Assembly (NCBI RefSeq): GCF_032118995.1
Contig: NC_092649.1
Location: 19,653,832 to 19,717,831, forward strand
Length of the DNA: 64,000 bases
Source of the DNA: Asterias amurensis
Lineage: Eukaryota > Echinodermata > Asteroidea > Forcipulatida > Asteriidae
Direction of reading: 5' to 3'
Shown piece after piece: positions 1-13,783 of this stretch. Position 1 is the stretch's first letter; each line of letters starts with the position of its first letter. Below the pieces are notes generated by a model. That model was not told the origin of the DNA. It saw only the letters and a program-made list of their open reading frames with translations, and did no database searches. The position numbers were made by a program, and so were the translations under genes.

Positions 1-303
1 CGCATTGTCAAACAACCGCGGGGCCAAGCTAGCCTGAGCCTAATTCAAAGCCGAAGCCGTGGTTTCGTAAAGGACCATAGAATCATGTCACATGAGGCAA
101 TTTACAGGCAACCAGTTCCAGGCAAAGAAGAAAAGGCAATATGTTTGAATGTTCACATATTATTTATGGGGATCGTATAAGACATTGTTTGAAAAAAAAA
201 ATACTTATAAAGTGCTTCCAAAATGATACTGTATCATTCTTTGCAGTTTGTTGCTGCCAAGTTAGCAGGGCCTAATTTAATAAAGCTGTTAAATACTGCT
301 TAA

Positions 304-490
304 AGGCAGTGGACATTATTGGTTATAACTCATCATCATAAAACCTTTCTTGATTACGAGCAATGGGGAGAGGTTGATAGTATCAAACATTGTGAGAAAC
401 AGCTCCCTCTGAAGTGACGTAGTTTTTCACGAATTTGATTTCGAGACCTCAAGTTTAAAATTTGAGGTCTCGAAATCAAGCATCAAGCAT
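304..490 (+). mobile_element. TTAA-family MITE, truncated left half
   Basis: Preceded by TTAA at 300-303. It carries the left terminus AGGCAGTGGACATTATTGG and the internal foldback made by TTTCGAGACCTCAAGTTT and its complement, then stops. Confidence 0.75.
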
Positions 491-1708
491 CCTTTTTATT
501 TGTTTTTTTATATACAACAGTTTATCTTCGAAGCAACTACTATCTGAGCAACCAGACTATCAAATTTAATTGCTGAAAACAACTAGCTCTCAACGTGTAT
601 TTCTCTCAACCACATAGCGTTAAAAGCAAACAATATCAACAAACAAAACAGAGAGACAAAATAATTGGCAAATGGTAAATTGGCTGTATTACTTCATCGC
701 TCTTTTTCCCCCACGCCGCACAAAGTCCATTTCCCATTCGCGTATCTATGTCGGAAATAGAGGTATTTTGAGAATATATACATCGGTTTTGAAGTGCATT
801 TAGTGTACATAGTTCATTCCCCTGAGTGTAAATAATGAGGCAATTCACAATGTATTACATAATCGTAGCGTAGCAAATATATTATTAAAATTTAATATTT
901 TCCCCAGAGATATTTCACAGAAGCGTTGCCTTTATGTGGATATGGTACTTTGATAAGTGTAAGTTTGTTTTTGTGAATGTAGCATTCTTTGTTATTGTAT
1001 CCACTTTAATTTCGATGTGGTTTAATGAGGCATGTGAACTGCATAACACCACAACGGAACATTTCCCGTAAAATATGATATTTCATGGGGGATTTACGAA
1101 CAGGAATAACTAATGAGCTGAGAATTATCTTGAGAAATGGTTTGCATGAAAGGAAATCCTGAGGGAAGAAAACAATATTATATTCCGTTGTTTAAATATA
1201 TTTTGGTAAACAATCTGGGGGAAACACAGCCGCACGGCAATGCCTACAGGTTGTGTTTCAGCAAATCATTGAATATATTATTATATTGAATAGAATATTC
1301 ACCAATTTGAACTGCACTTTGCTAAAAGCTTCATAAGGATCAAGGTTTATTCATGGAATTTCGTTCCAGGAAATCAAATAAAAATTTCAAAGCATTTGCA
1401 CATTATCCAGACATTGAACTTCTCAGGCTCATTAAATATGCACACGGTCTCATTTAATATGCAAAAGATATGAAACGTATTATAGGGCCTACCCCTGTAA
1501 TTGCGTTTTCGTAAAAATTCAAGGGAGATGGCATTACATTTTTGCAATGACGTGCTATGAACACTAAAAAGCTGTGGCAAACGAGACGGAATTCAAAATA
1601 AAATGACGAAGGGAAATATTTTTTTGTTTTTTTTTGCTCATGTGTTTTTGCTGCAGTAATAAGAGTGTTTAAAACAACAAGGAGGACAACAATAACAAAC
1701 TCTAAATG

Positions 1709-2070
1709 AGTGTGGGTTCGAATCCCCAGCCGTGACACTGTGTCCTTGAGCAAGACACTTAACCATTGCTTCGTCCATCGGATGGGACGTAAAGCCGTTG
1801 ATCCCATGTGTTTGTTGAGTAACGCATGTAAACGAACCCAGTGCACTTATCGAACAGAGAAGGGGTTCGCCCCGGTGTTCCTGGCTGTGGCTGCTGTATG
1901 CGCCGTAGCACCTTAGTTATAAGGTGCTAAATAATTGGGTCTCAGAGTTCATCACTGCAATAACCTATCCTCCTGGAAGTTTGTATATACTCAGCGCCAT
2001 GAGTACCTTGTTTGGTAGATACGTGCGCTATATTATAAGACTTTGATATTATTATTATCATTATTAACAT
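1709..2070 (+). mobile_element. tRNA-Leu-like SINE, lacking the first half of its tRNA head
   Basis: Begins with the T-arm/box B piece GTGTGGGTTCGAATCCCC, then the shared body (AAGCAAGACACTTAACCATT-like, AACCCAGTGCACTTATCGA, GGGGTTCGCCCCGGTGTTCC) and ends in an ATT-rich tail. Similar copies occur at 8.1, 30.4, 41.9, 58.8 and 61.5 kb. Confidence 0.75.
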
Positions 2071-2120
2071 CAAGGATGAAGAAGAAGAACAACAATAACG
2101 ACGACGACGACGATGACGAC
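2043..2120 (+). repeat. Simple trinucleotide tracts
   Basis: Consecutive ATT, GAA, AAC/AAT and GAC-type short tandem repeats after the SINE tail. Confidence 0.7.
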
Positions 2121-3085
2121 AATGCAACACAACAGCAGTCAGGCAGGTGTAACTCCCTGCGCAATATCACCACAACTTAATACAGTGACGTCAAAGTATT
2201 CTTTTAGAAGTAACTGAAAATCGAAGACTTCTTAAGTGATGATTAAAGTGGAAATCGAACCGGTACAATCGACTGTCACTCAGGTCAACCCGTACTTGCA
2301 AGATGACAATACTAAACCACCGTGGAACGACGTAAAGACGGCCCAGAGATGAGTCAATATTTACAGGGGCACTTCAGGTTGCAAGACCCCCTCTCCATTT
2401 CGTGTTGTGAGAGCTCGAGCCAGTCATAAATCTTGTTGTGATGAAAGAAAGGCATCATCACCACACACAATACCCAAATGGCCGTGCACAAACATTATGC
2501 AGAAAGAGTGCTTGTATAATTTATGTCATCTCAACAAGATTTCTATGCATCGAAATAATCTGCAATTCACGCTGGGGAAAATGATTAATTACTTTCATAA
2601 ATCATTCGCATATTTAATATGCACAAATTATGATGAGGGGATACGATTAAACACTGAAGGCTATGACAGAACATCAACAGATTTTGTACACATGAATAAC
2701 TAGGCATTATGTTTGAGTGAATTTCTGCTAAATATTATGCACCCTATTTCAAAGCTACTTTTCATGTTTCTAAAATGTACTGATGGCTGTTTTGTTCTTC
2801 ATTGGAATGTGTTTTAAAGTCATCTTCATAATCATTAAAGGTCTTGTGAAGTTCACTTAGTTTACACAATAATGCAACATGAAATATGTTTTTGCTTGGT
2901 ATGATTTGACATCGGAAAAAATGATCTAGCTACAGTTTTAAAAGGACATGGCTTTGTTAAGCGTTATATATACAAACACATGGAGCCAAAATGTGTTGTC
3001 TTTAAGTCATTTTGAGACCATGACACTATTATGTTTGGGTAAGGTTGTCTACGTATGTATACACCAAAACCGAGCAGTGCACACT

Positions 3086-3297
3086 AATAACATTACATAA
3101 CATAACATAACATAACATAACATAACATAACATAACATAACATAACATAACATAACATAACATAACATAACATAACATAACATAACATAACATAACATAA
3201 CATAACATAACATAACATAACATAACATAACATAACATAACATAACATAACATAACATAACATAACATTACATAACATATCATAACATAACATAAGA
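3086..3297 (+). repeat. (CATAA)n microsatellite, about 41 copies
   Basis: Almost perfect 5 bp repeats for roughly 205 bp with only a few substitutions, directly abutting the MITE that starts at 3303. Open frames across it on the minus strand are artefacts of the repeat. Confidence 0.97.
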
Positions 3298-3302
3298 ATT
3301 AA

Positions 3303-3686
3303 AGGCAGTGGACACTATATTGGTAATTACTCAAAATATTCATTAGCATAAAACCTTTCTTGGTAACGAGTAATGGGGAGAGGTTGATAGTATAAAACAT
3401 TGTGAGAAACGGCTCCCTCTGAAGAAATGTAGTTTTCGAGAAAGAAGTAATTTTCCACGAATTTGATTTCGAGACCTCAAGTTTAGAATTTGAGGTCTCG
3501 AAATCAAGCATCTGAAAGCACACAACTTCGTGTGACAAGGGTATTTTTTATTTATTCCATAGTTATCTCGCAACTCCGACGACCAATTGAGCTCAAATTT
3601 TCACAGGTTTGTTATTTTATGCATATGTTGAGATACACCAAGTGAGAAGACTGGTCTTTGACAATTACCATTAGTGTCCAGTGTCT
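3303..3686 (+). mobile_element. TTAA-family MITE, full length
   Basis: 384 bp between TTAA at 3299-3302 and TTAA at 3687-3690. Imperfect terminal inverted repeats run AGGCAGTGGACACTATATTGG on the left against AGACACTGGACACTAATGG on the right. There is an internal foldback and no coding capacity. TTAA target duplication and AGG... ends suggest piggyBac-type mobilisation (inference). Confidence 0.85.
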
Positions 3687-4039
3687 TTAAGTCGCTTTTC
3701 CATCAAGATAATAGCGATATAGGCCTAGTGTCCACCAGAACTCAAAAAGGCTAATTAGTACAGCGATGCAAGACCAACCTTTGAAATTGTTCTGAATATG
3801 TTAAAATGTACACAACTATCTAGGCATTTAGCCTAATACGTATATACTATACAGTTGTCGCCTTGAAATTTCAATCAATACTACCTTATTGATCAAATCC
3901 TAGTCAATAGGTATGGTCTTTTCAACATGTAAAACGTGTCAAGAATAATTATTCGAGTTTTTAGCTTCATTTTGAATAAAAACCCACATTTCCTTCGGAT
4001 GCGAAGTGTGGTGTTGTGTTGTTAATACAACAAGTTTGT

Positions 4040-4215
4040 ATGGTGGATATTGGATATAATTATTATAATAAGGATATAGCCATGTTAGTCTTATATGAAA
4101 AACAAGAACTTAATGATAGCTCTTAAAGACTAATGGTGTTTTATAAAAAAAAAACGCATGAGCTTTCGTAGCTACAGCTTCTTTATCACATGCAATAAAA
4201 TGGACAAACTAATGG
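4040..4215. repeat. Repeat fragment with AGCTTTCGTAGCTACAGCTTC motif
   Basis: Contains a pattern of the kind GAAGAAGCTGTAGCTACGAAAG (read on the minus strand), which I recall as part of a DNA repeat widespread in animals, plus GTTAGTCTTATA and GACTAATGGTG pieces. Family not identified. Confidence 0.4.
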
Positions 4216-4639
4216 TGGATATTGGATGCAGTCAATGTTTTTTCATGGTAAGATTACTACCCATTAAGTTACTTGACTTTGGATGCATTGAATATACAAC
4301 CTTGTGATGAAATTAACATTTGTATATAATTACAATAGTTTAAATAAAATTCATAATTGCTTCCGCTATATACCGGTACGAGCAGTCACTATTATAGACC
4401 TGCCAGATATTATGCAACGACAACGATTTTAAATTGCTATTGTTCCTAAAAGCAAAGAATATTTTTATAGAAAATATAGTTTTATGGTCATTTAAAAATC
4501 CACGTCAAATTGAGGCCCATTGTGTATTTATAGGCGAGCATCCACGATAGCCTTGTAATCTTAAAGCACCAAACGTTCAGCAGACGCAAATTGGCTTTGT
4601 TCATTTGCTTTCTCATTTTCAGTAACAAAATAGGTGACT

Positions 4640-5445
4640 ATTAAAATGTATATGGGATTTGAGGCATTTTGTGGTGAGGTATCAAATGTATTGGTTTGCG
4701 GTAACACCATGTGTATTTCTAGGTAGATTATGTTCTTTTGAGAACCTGTCTAGCTGCATAATAAATGTAGTTACGAATATAAACAAATCAATACGATATT
4801 GGTACACGAATAACAACTTCTTCTATAGGACCCCTCTCTCTTTGGAAACATCCATTTTATAACACTTTCTTACAAGATGTGGTTTCCAACATAGAGAAAG
4901 AATATCCACATTTTAAGTAATGCACAAACTACAAACACCTTGTATTTAATCAAATTAAAGCAGTTTATATAAAGCAATGTCGGTCCCGAGCCTACAAAAC
5001 GAAACGTTGGTGGCCTTGGCTATTTATAAAAATGTTTGCAAGGTTTTTGTGTGTCCATAACACAAAGGCATCTCTTAATTGAGTTACACATATATAACCT
5101 TCCACCGTCGTGAGTTTTGTAAATAATAAACAAGTTTTAAAAGAGACTGTATTTATGGGATTCGAGGCATTGCATGGTGAGGTACTAGTTGGTTTGCGGT
5201 AACACCATGTGTGTATCTACTTGCAGAACTGAGAAGTCTCCCGAATTCCGGAAATCTACTCCGCGGTGGTAAAATATAAAGCAAGACAAGTTCTCAAAAG
5301 AACATAATCTAAATGACAAGTAAATACACACATGGTGTTACCACAAACCAAATATATACGAGACTACACTTCTTACCTATTGGGATGTTGCTGCATGCCA
5401 TTACTCCACCGGTGGCCGTCATATTAAACACACAGTCAAAACACA
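4640..5445. repeat. Foldback repeat with GGTAACACCATGTGT motif, several pieces
   Basis: Pieces around 4660-4760, 5150-5235 and 5225-5420 carry GAGGTATCAAATGTATTGG, TGCGGTAACACCATGTGT and the inverse ACACATGGTGTTACCACAAA. The same family recurs at 29.2, 40.35, 46.3, 47.4 and 51.95 kb. Confidence 0.65.
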
Positions 5446-5809
5446 AATATTATTCACCCGTTCAAAGCGTTTTCTCAGTCTTGTCAAGAACGTTTACACG
5501 CCATTCTGCGATTAACGTTTCTAGTTTCCTCTCTCTTTGGGAGATGCAAGAAGTCAGTTATAAGGTCCACACTGCCATCTCTTCTGGACTACATTGGTTG
5601 ACAGTTTGTTGAGATCTATACACATCAACATGAGTCAAGCTAGTGGAAGAGCCGAGGAGAAAATGATAAGTGATGGTGATGATGCTAGCATCCTCTGTTT
5701 CGCGCGCTGTTCATTAAAAATCGAACCCCGAAGGCTGTGTGTGTGCCAGGTCGATGTATAGAGTAGAGAGAGGGTAACGTCACCACGTCATACACTGTGC
5801 GTGCGTTAC

Positions 5810-6720
5810 AAGATAGGCATAGCGTAGTTTACCAACCCGAGTACTTTCATTTCATTATTATGGCTCAACTTTGACAGAACACAAACACAATAAAGAGAGA
5901 ATGTTAATGTCTTTTCTTCTATTCTCAACTAATTTTCATGTCATTTTACATTTGAAAATAAATGGAACCACGTGGGCTATGTTGGTGCTGCACATAAAAA
6001 GGGGTCAAAATTATAGGCACAACGCAGTTTACCAAACTGACTGAGTATACTTTCATTTCAGCCTGTAGGTTTCCACTTGGGAAAAAAAGGCTGGCACAAC
6101 AGGCTAAAAAATATAATGTTAATGTATTCTCTACTAATCTAATGTTCTCTACTAATCAAAAAACATTCTCGTGCAATCTTACATTTGAAAATAAACGGGA
6201 CATGAACAACGTGGGCTCTGTTTGGTGCTGCATAAACTGGAGGTACAAAAGGTACAGCGAATTAGTTTTAGCAAACTGGGTACTTTAAAGGCAGTGGACA
6301 CTATTGGTAATTACTCAAAATAATTTGAAAGCATACAACTTTGTGTGACAAGGGTGTTGCTTCTTCCATAATTATCTTGCGACTCCGACGACCAAATGAG
6401 TTCAAATTTTCACAGGTTTGTTATTTCATGCATATGTTGAGATACACCAAGTGAGAAGACTGGTCTTTGACAATTACCAATAATAGTGCGCATGCAGTGT
6501 CTTTAATTTCAGTCTGTATACATGCTCGACAGAACAGTTACACAATAATACAAGAAGATAATGTTAATGTCTTTTCTTCTTCATTTTCTCAACCAATTGA
6601 GTAACATTTTCAGGCCCATCTCACACTTGAAGATAAGCGGGACGGGAACCACGTGGGCTCTGTTTGGTGCTTCACATAAAGAAGGGTCACATTTATAGGC
6701 ACATTGTGTACCAAAGGGTG
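5810..6720 (+). repeat. Diverged tandem repeat, about three units of ~230 bp
   Basis: Units near 5810-6035, 6036-6280 and 6510-6720 share GATAATGTTAATGTCTTTTC, AACCACGTGGGCTCTGTTTG and TTATAGGCACA blocks. The MITE at 6289-6502 separates the second and third units. Confidence 0.75.
6289..6502 (+). mobile_element. TTAA-family MITE, internally deleted
   Basis: 214 bp between TTAA at 6285-6288 and 6503-6506. Left terminus AGGCAGTGGACACTATTGG; the internal foldback is missing compared with full-length copies. Confidence 0.82.
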
Positions 6721-6867
6721 CTTATTCTTTCATTATTCTGTTGCAACTTCGATGCCCAATTGACTCAAAATTTTGTACAGATTTGCTATTTTGTACATAA
6801 CTTATGTAGGGATAAACCAAGTGAGATTGGTCTTTGACAATTACCAAACGTGTCCAGTGCCTTTAAG
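6690..6867 (+). mobile_element. TTAA-family MITE, right half
   Basis: Carries the right part of the element, ending CAAACGTGTCCAGTGCCTTTAA. Confidence 0.65.
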
Positions 6868-8134
6868 AAAAAGGAATGGTTGTCTCGTTGACAGAAAATC
6901 AATTCCCGAAAGTGACGTCATTAGAGACGGAACTAATCCCCAGATAAATTAGCTTCATAACAAGATATGCTCAACAATCCTTAATAATTTATTTCATTTC
7001 CACATAGACAAAATAATTTGCTAGACCTAAAATGATTCGACAACAAATAGAAGGAATGTAGAGAAATTAAGCACGTCTTTTTGAAGTGTATAAAAAACAT
7101 TGTTTTGCACTATTCAAGCTAGACTTGGTACACAGGAAAACGGGTAAATATACAGCCTTGAAGTAGAGGTATATAAACCAATTATAATTTACTACACTCA
7201 TAGTTAAAAAAAAATTCAAAGGGCCTACATAGTCAACCTACGAGAAATTTAATTTGAAGGTCAATGTGATTTGCGCCAGATTATATTTGTAGATTGACTA
7301 AATAGTTGATTTGAATCTATCGTTCTTTCCCCGTGTTGAATCAAATCCCTACGAAACCACAGTTAAAATGACGAAACCACAGCCAAAAGAGAATTGGCCC
7401 ATAAATCACGTCGTATAATAATGGATCACATTTCTACTCAACGCACGCGACGAACAGTCCATTTATTTATATTTTTCATAATTTGGAGTAATTTTGCAGA
7501 CGTTAATTTATGCAGCATGCAGGCTGTTTTGACAACCACTCTCATTTTCTCAGAAACTGAGACGATTAAACGGGAAGTGTTTTTGGCAAGCACTTTGTGG
7601 CCACCATTATGATGATGATGATGATAATATGCTACACACATTTGAAAATAGCCGTAAGCCACGTGGATAATATATGGTTAAACGTGGTCATCGAAGTTGC
7701 AAGAAAAGAGTGAAAGAAAAAAACACCCTCGTTGCATAGAAATATTTGCATTCAGATGACCCCTTTAACCTCTATCTTTCCTTCAAAGGGTGCCGTCTTT
7801 ACCGGTCATTTGTACTATCAACACCTCGAGACCAAGTAAGTATTTATGGTCATTTTGAGGTATAATTACCAAAAGTAATTGTGGTTGTAACATCCAAACC
7901 AGCTTGTTTTCCCTATGTTTTCAAAGGGAAATATTGCTAGAGTAATTACACTTCAAAAACTGGGGTTTCAAACTGACTAGGTCTTGTCACATAATACAGA
8001 TGTAAAGAGAATCAAGATTTACCACAAAGGCCGTTAAAACAGCACTAATTTCTGCCAACACAGTGACATTTTATGATGTTTTAACAACTATGATGTGTAT
8101 TATGACTCTCTTTTTTTTTTTTTTTTTTTTTTTA

Positions 8135-8400
8135 AATATCTTTATTATTAATTATAATAACAAATGTGGCTTCTTTTATAGTGCACATGTCCGTCACTCA
8201 GTGACGCTCCTGCCCTGTAATACACAGTATTTCCTGCAAGACTCTGGACTATGTTTTTGAATTATGAGACCTAACCCTGATAGCACCATGTTATGTTTGT
8301 ATAAGGTGTTGTGGCGCAATTTGATGCCGATCGGACAAGAAACACCAGGCGAACCCCTTTTCTTTCCGATAAGTGTACTGGGTTCTTGCACATCAGCTCA
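8135..8400 (-). mobile_element. tRNA-Leu-like SINE body, antisense
   Basis: Reads as the complement of the SINE body: GTCACTCAGTGACG, GAATTATGAGACCTA, GCACCATGTTA, GGCGAACCCCTTTTC and GTGTACTGGGTTCTT. A poly-T run at about 8110-8133 precedes it. Confidence 0.7.
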
Positions 8401-9057
8401 ATGCACACTGCAAAACCTGGGGTGCTAAAATGACACCAGGGGCTGAAAATAATCAAAATTTACACCATAGGATGTTAAAATAACACCCATTTCTGCAAAA
8501 ACAATTACATTGGTGATTTTTAACACCTATGATGTTAGTTTTGATTCTCTCTTGGGTATATTGTTAAAAGACCTCGGCTTTTTGCATTGCACCAAAGGGT
8601 CTAACCTTCCTTACTATACAAGTTTGGGTAAAGAGGATACACAAAGGGAGAGAGATTGTAAAATATTCCACATCTCCTTCCCCATCCTCGAAAGATCGAC
8701 GATAAACAGAACTGAGTCCACGGTTGAACTCAACCCCACAATGGTATCTCCTTCATCCATTGGTGGCACGTGCGCCAGTTCCGTAACACCGTAATTGTAT
8801 TACGTTAACGCACAGCCAAGCAAATTGATTACATTAAAGCTATACGAGTTACAATCCCGTTTAACACCTGCCTCACCCTGATGCGACCTCCTCATTCAGA
8901 ATCAGCCGTGATCCAATTTCAGACACTTTATTTTTTTAGGTCGCATGACACCCTTTTCCCCTTGCTTTTACATGGACAGCTGTTCAGGGAAGGTGATGGG
9001 AGAATCGTTGGGTCCTTCTATACGCTAATTGAAACCCATCGGTTGTCTTTTGCTTAA

Positions 9058-9426
9058 AGGCACAGCTTTCTTCCACTGGAATTATTGTCACTAAGGCCAT
9101 ATTCTCACTTAGAGTATCCCAGCATTATGCATAAAATAACAAATCACTGAAAATTTTGAGTCGATTAGTCATTGAAGTTGCAAGAAGAAAAAACACCCTT
9201 GTTGCACACTTGTGTGCTTCCAGGTGCCTAAAAAAGACTTCAGGCCCCCCTGAAGGCCCCCTGAAGTCTTTTTAATACTTGAGTGAGAAACTAACTCTTC
9301 CTCAACAACTACGTTACTTCAGAGGGAGCTGTTTCTCACAATCAAAAGCTCTCCATTGCTCGTTACCAAGTTAGTATTTATGCCAACAATTATATTTTGA
9401 GTAATTGCCTTTAATGCCCAGTACCT
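9058..9426 (-). mobile_element. TTAA-family MITE, diverged
   Basis: 369 bp between TTAA at 9054-9057 and 9427-9430. Internal order is reversed relative to the 3303-3686 copy. Termini are degraded but the internal blocks (CATAAAATAACAAATC, AACACCCTTGTTG, GAGGGAGCTGTTTCTCACAA) are clear. Confidence 0.75.
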
Positions 9427-10259
9427 TTAATTATCAGACAATAGAATAATGACTGATTTGTAATTTCATGACCAGGCTGAACGCCTAAGCCAGTCACAAC
9501 AAATTGACTGATAAATGTGGTTGTCAGATGCGCGACAACTCGTACAACTGGAGGCACCAAAAAGTCGCCTCCGCGTCGAACCGTGGTCATGCATAATCCA
9601 TCTATCAGGAGATAATCGCAATTTCATGATCATGACGGTCTGTCCTGCTTCAAATAATGTGAGATTAATAGCCTTCAATCCGGGTAGAAAGGAGAATTAA
9701 AATTGTTCCCTGCATATTTATGGATCATGATATTTTTTAAAGGCAAAGTGTATACCTTTGGTTTGTTGAACCATTCGGTTGCTTTAATCATGTAAATGTA
9801 GATATTATTGAAACTGACATAATTATGAACATTTAATTTCAAAATGTGGTGGTTTTTGACCTAATGCCGAAAATCCAGAGCGAATAATGTGCGCGCGCGG
9901 GTATAGAACATTCCCTAATACGAAAACAGAATATGAGAAGCGTAACCGACAGTAACGCTTCCCAGGTTCAAAATTTGGGTCATAACAACTGACATCATTT
10001 TACATCACCACATTATCTCAAACATTTTTACTATCGAAAGCTTCTGAATTCTCAAATTTTCGCTCTTTCTCGATATTTTGTTTTTGTCGAAACGTTTAAA
10101 ACCAATGAATCCAATTTGAAAAATAATTTAAATAAATTATTAGTTGGGGATTGAGTTAATAAACGAACTGTAATACCATGATGATTGGCTTCAATAATTA
10201 AAATGGCATCCAGCCAAACTTCCTTATCCCATCTTATTATCCCCCCTCCCCCATGAGAT

Positions 10260-10700
10260 ATCGCCTAAGGGCGGACGGCCACTTTAAGGTGAGGGCTACA
10301 TTTAACTGATTTGGTCGGTGGACCCAAATCAACTGTCACTATAGGGGCACACTACCACTGGGGCTGAAATAGGGTTACCCCCTTCTCAGTCTGTAAGCAA
10401 TCATGGTTAAATGTCTTGCTCATTACTCAAGGGAAGTGCCATGACCGGGAATGGAGAATTTGTTTAATAAATAAAAAAAGTCAACAATTACTCCTAGGGC
10501 TGAAACAGGGACCCCCTCCTTCACAGTCTGTAAGGATTTAGGCATGGGTATCATCCACCAGGAGCCTGGCTGGTAGAGCAGAATGCACTGCCGGATGCAC
10601 TGCCTTCCAGACTTTGGTTTAGACAATGGTTTAGTGTCTTGCTCATTGCTCAAGGGAACAAGTGCCATGACCGGGTATCGAGCATTTGTTTAATAAATAA
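10260..10700 (-). mobile_element. SINE-like repeat, antisense
   Basis: Shares GGGCTGAAACAGGG, CACCAGGAGCCTGGCTGGTAGAGC and CTTGCTCATTGCTCAAGGGAA in reverse with the copy at 24840-25360. It is duplicated within itself (10420-10500 and 10620-10700 repeat). Confidence 0.6.
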
Positions 10701-11145
10701 AAAGTCAAAAATTAAATATTCCCAAATAATTCCAAAAGCACTTGAAAGGTACAATTGGACCGGGTATTGAGCTTTTTTTGTCTAATAAATAAAAAGTCAA
10801 ACAATTACATTATTCCCAAATATTTCCAAAAGCAATTCAAAAGTATATAATGGTCACTCTAGCATATTAAAGTCTTATAATTTTTAATTTAATAACTATA
10901 ATTAAAAACCACATGGGGAAAAGCCACACATCAGGTCGATCGGGTTCAGTCGTGCCGTAAATTGTCGCCATTTACGGCTCAGTTGTTTTCCTTTAATATG
11001 GTCCTTTCAAATAGCCAGAGGGCATATTATAATGATTTGTTTCTTAAACTTGGTCGTTGAGTCACACACTAACATCAGTCACACACTAACATGCCAAAGA
11101 TGCAATGCCAAGGCTGATTCCAAAACGGAGCCTATACTGCTATAG

Positions 11146-13110
11146 ATGGATATGACAGTTGCTAAGATAATGCTTTCTTCCAGAAACATTATTACCTACA
11201 ACATGGGAGTGTACTCTTCCAGAAACATTACTACAAAAATAACTGGAATACACTCTTCCAGAAACATTACAAATCTATTCGAAAGGATGTTGTACTCTTC
11301 CAGAAACATTACTAAACCTATAAATGCAGTTTTCCAGAAACATTACTAAACCTATTTGAATGGATGTATTCTTCAAGAAATATTACTACCTAGAAACTTG
11401 GAATGCACTCTTCCAGAAACATTACAAACCTATTAGAAAGGATGTACTCTTCCAGAAACATTATTAAACCTATAAATGCAGTTTTCCAGAAACAAAACCT
11501 ATTTGAATTGATGTATTCTTCCAGAAACATTACTACCTAGAAACTTGGAATGTACTCTTCCAGAAACATTACAAACCTATAAGAAAGGATGTACTCTTCC
11601 AGAAACATTATTAAACCTATGAATGCAGTCTAAACACCAGAAACATGACACAACCTATAGAGGATTGGAATGAATGTACTGTTTTAGAAGATTACTATAC
11701 CCAGGGAAATGGAATGAATGTGCTCTTCCAGAAAAATTACTAAACATTACTAAACCTATTTGAATGGATGTACATGTATACTTCCAGAAACATTACTACA
11801 CAGAAACTTGGAATGTACTCTTCCAGAAACATTACAAACCTATTAGAAAGGATTTTGTACTCTTCCAGAAACATTACAAACCTATTAGAAAGGATGTACT
11901 CTTCCAGAAACATTACTACCTAGAAACTTGGAATGTACTCTTCCAGAAACATGACCAAACCTATTAGAAAGGATGTACTCTTCCAGAAACATTATTAAAC
12001 CTATTAGAAAGGATGTACTCTTCCAGAAACATTATTAAACCTATTAGAAAGGATGTACTCTTCCAGAAACATTACAAACCTATTAGAAAGGATTTTGTAC
12101 TCTTCCAGAAGCATTATTAAACCTATAAATGCAGTTTTCCAGAAACAAAACCTATTTGAATGGATGTATTCTTCAAGAAACATTACTACCTAGAAACTTG
12201 GAATGCACTCTTCCAGAAACATGACCAAACCTATTAGAAAGGATGTACTCTTCCAGAAACATTAAACCTATGAATGCAGTCTAAACACCAGAAACATGAC
12301 ACAACCTATAGAGGATTGGAATGAATGTACTATTTCAGAAACATTACTATCCCCAGGGAATTGGAATGAATGTAATCTTCCAGAAACATGACCAAACCTA
12401 TAGAAGATTGGAAGGAATGTACTCTTCCAGAAACATGACCAAACCTTTTAGAAGGGCTGTACTCTTCCAGAAACACTACTAAACCTATAAAATGCAGTCT
12501 AACCAGAAACATTACCAAACCTACAGAGGATTGGAATGAATGTACTCTTCCAGAAACATGAATGGAATGAATGTACTCTTCGAGAAACATAGGATTGAAA
12601 TTAATGTACCCTTCCAGAAACACATAATTGGAACGACCGTGACCTAACCAGAACTAAACCTATGAATGTGCACTTTCACAAACATTGCTAAGCCTAAGAA
12701 TACAGTTGGAAGACTCATCAGTCTTCCATGCAGAAACATTACTAAACCTAAGAATTAGGTTTAGAAGATTAGTGTTTCAGCATGGAAGACTCAGTCTTGT
12801 CTTCCATGCAGAAACATTACTTATCTTCTAAACCTAGAAGATTTAAATGAATGTACTCTCCCAGAAACATTACTAAACCAGTAGTCTACCAAGTCTTCCT
12901 TAAACATGACAAAACCCAGAGGACTGAAATGAACGTACTTTTCCAGAAACAAACTAAACCTGTAAAAGCAGTCTGTCAGAAATGACAAAACCTAGTGGAT
13001 TGGAATGAGTGTAAAATCCAAGTTAAAACAGTAATCTTCAATAAATCAGTCTTCCAAAAACATGACAAAACCTAAAGAATTGGAAGAGTACTCTCCCCAA
13101 AACCATTAAC
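11146..13110 (+). repeat. Minisatellite, unit about 42 bp (TCTTCCAGAAACATTACTAA core)
   Basis: Dozens of imperfect copies of a unit containing TACTCTTCCAGAAACATTAC followed by AAACCTATTAGAAAGGATG. Order is fairly regular to about 12.6 kb and then decays to 13.1 kb. Higher-order blocks are visible: the stretch with CCTAGAAACTTGGAATG recurs every few units. Open frames through it on both strands are repeat artefacts. Confidence 0.95.
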
Positions 13111-13783
13111 TATATTTTTTAGTTTTCCTAAAAACCTGGAGGCGTAGGAATTTACTCATCCATATACGTAGCGGTACATCTTATTTCCATAAGATGACCA
13201 TGGCCTTCCTAGTACAGTCTCAGAAGGATTTAAAAATAATAGGCTTTGAAGGCTCCAGGAATTCTTAAGCTATAATATTTCCCATTCAAATCTAATAAAA
13301 TTAAATTGAACCTGGGTTTTTATTAATGGAAGTTAAGGGGGAGTAGAAGCGGCAATACAGCGGTGTTCTATTGAATAAATAACTGCTGTGTGAGTTCATC
13401 ATGTCAATACTGATAAACATCTTGGGACATCTTTCAGATGCTGCAGGTAATGATTACAGACTGAATAAGTAACTGATATTATTTGAGAGGGGGATCATGG
13501 TAGTACTGGCGAAATCGCATGTATTTTTAGACAGGCTTATTAACTCCTACATTTTGAATAAGTATTTCACCTGTGGCCAAAACATCTCAAAGGAGAATCG
13601 AGCATTCAAAGAGTGTAGACAATTTGCAGTAGTTCATTTCTCCTACATAATGTAACAGCAAATATGCAAACAATTATCTTGCTTATTGGGACATACATTG
13701 GGTCAGTATTGTACAACAGTATGTACTCTGAATTTCACCTGTGAAAAGGAGAATTGAACATTGAAAGAGTACTGACAATTTAA

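Noticed and set aside
3029..3293. Three overlapping minus-strand open frames of repeated MLCYV
   Set aside because: They are translations of the (CATAA)n microsatellite; the 5 bp unit keeps three frames open by chance.
3086..3297. A CRISPR-like or telomeric array
   Set aside because: A uniform 5 bp unit without spacers and not a telomere motif; this is a simple microsatellite.
11146..12623. Open frames with repeated SSRNIT or FQKHY peptides
   Set aside because: Products of the 42 bp minisatellite, on both strands, without start context or coding bias.
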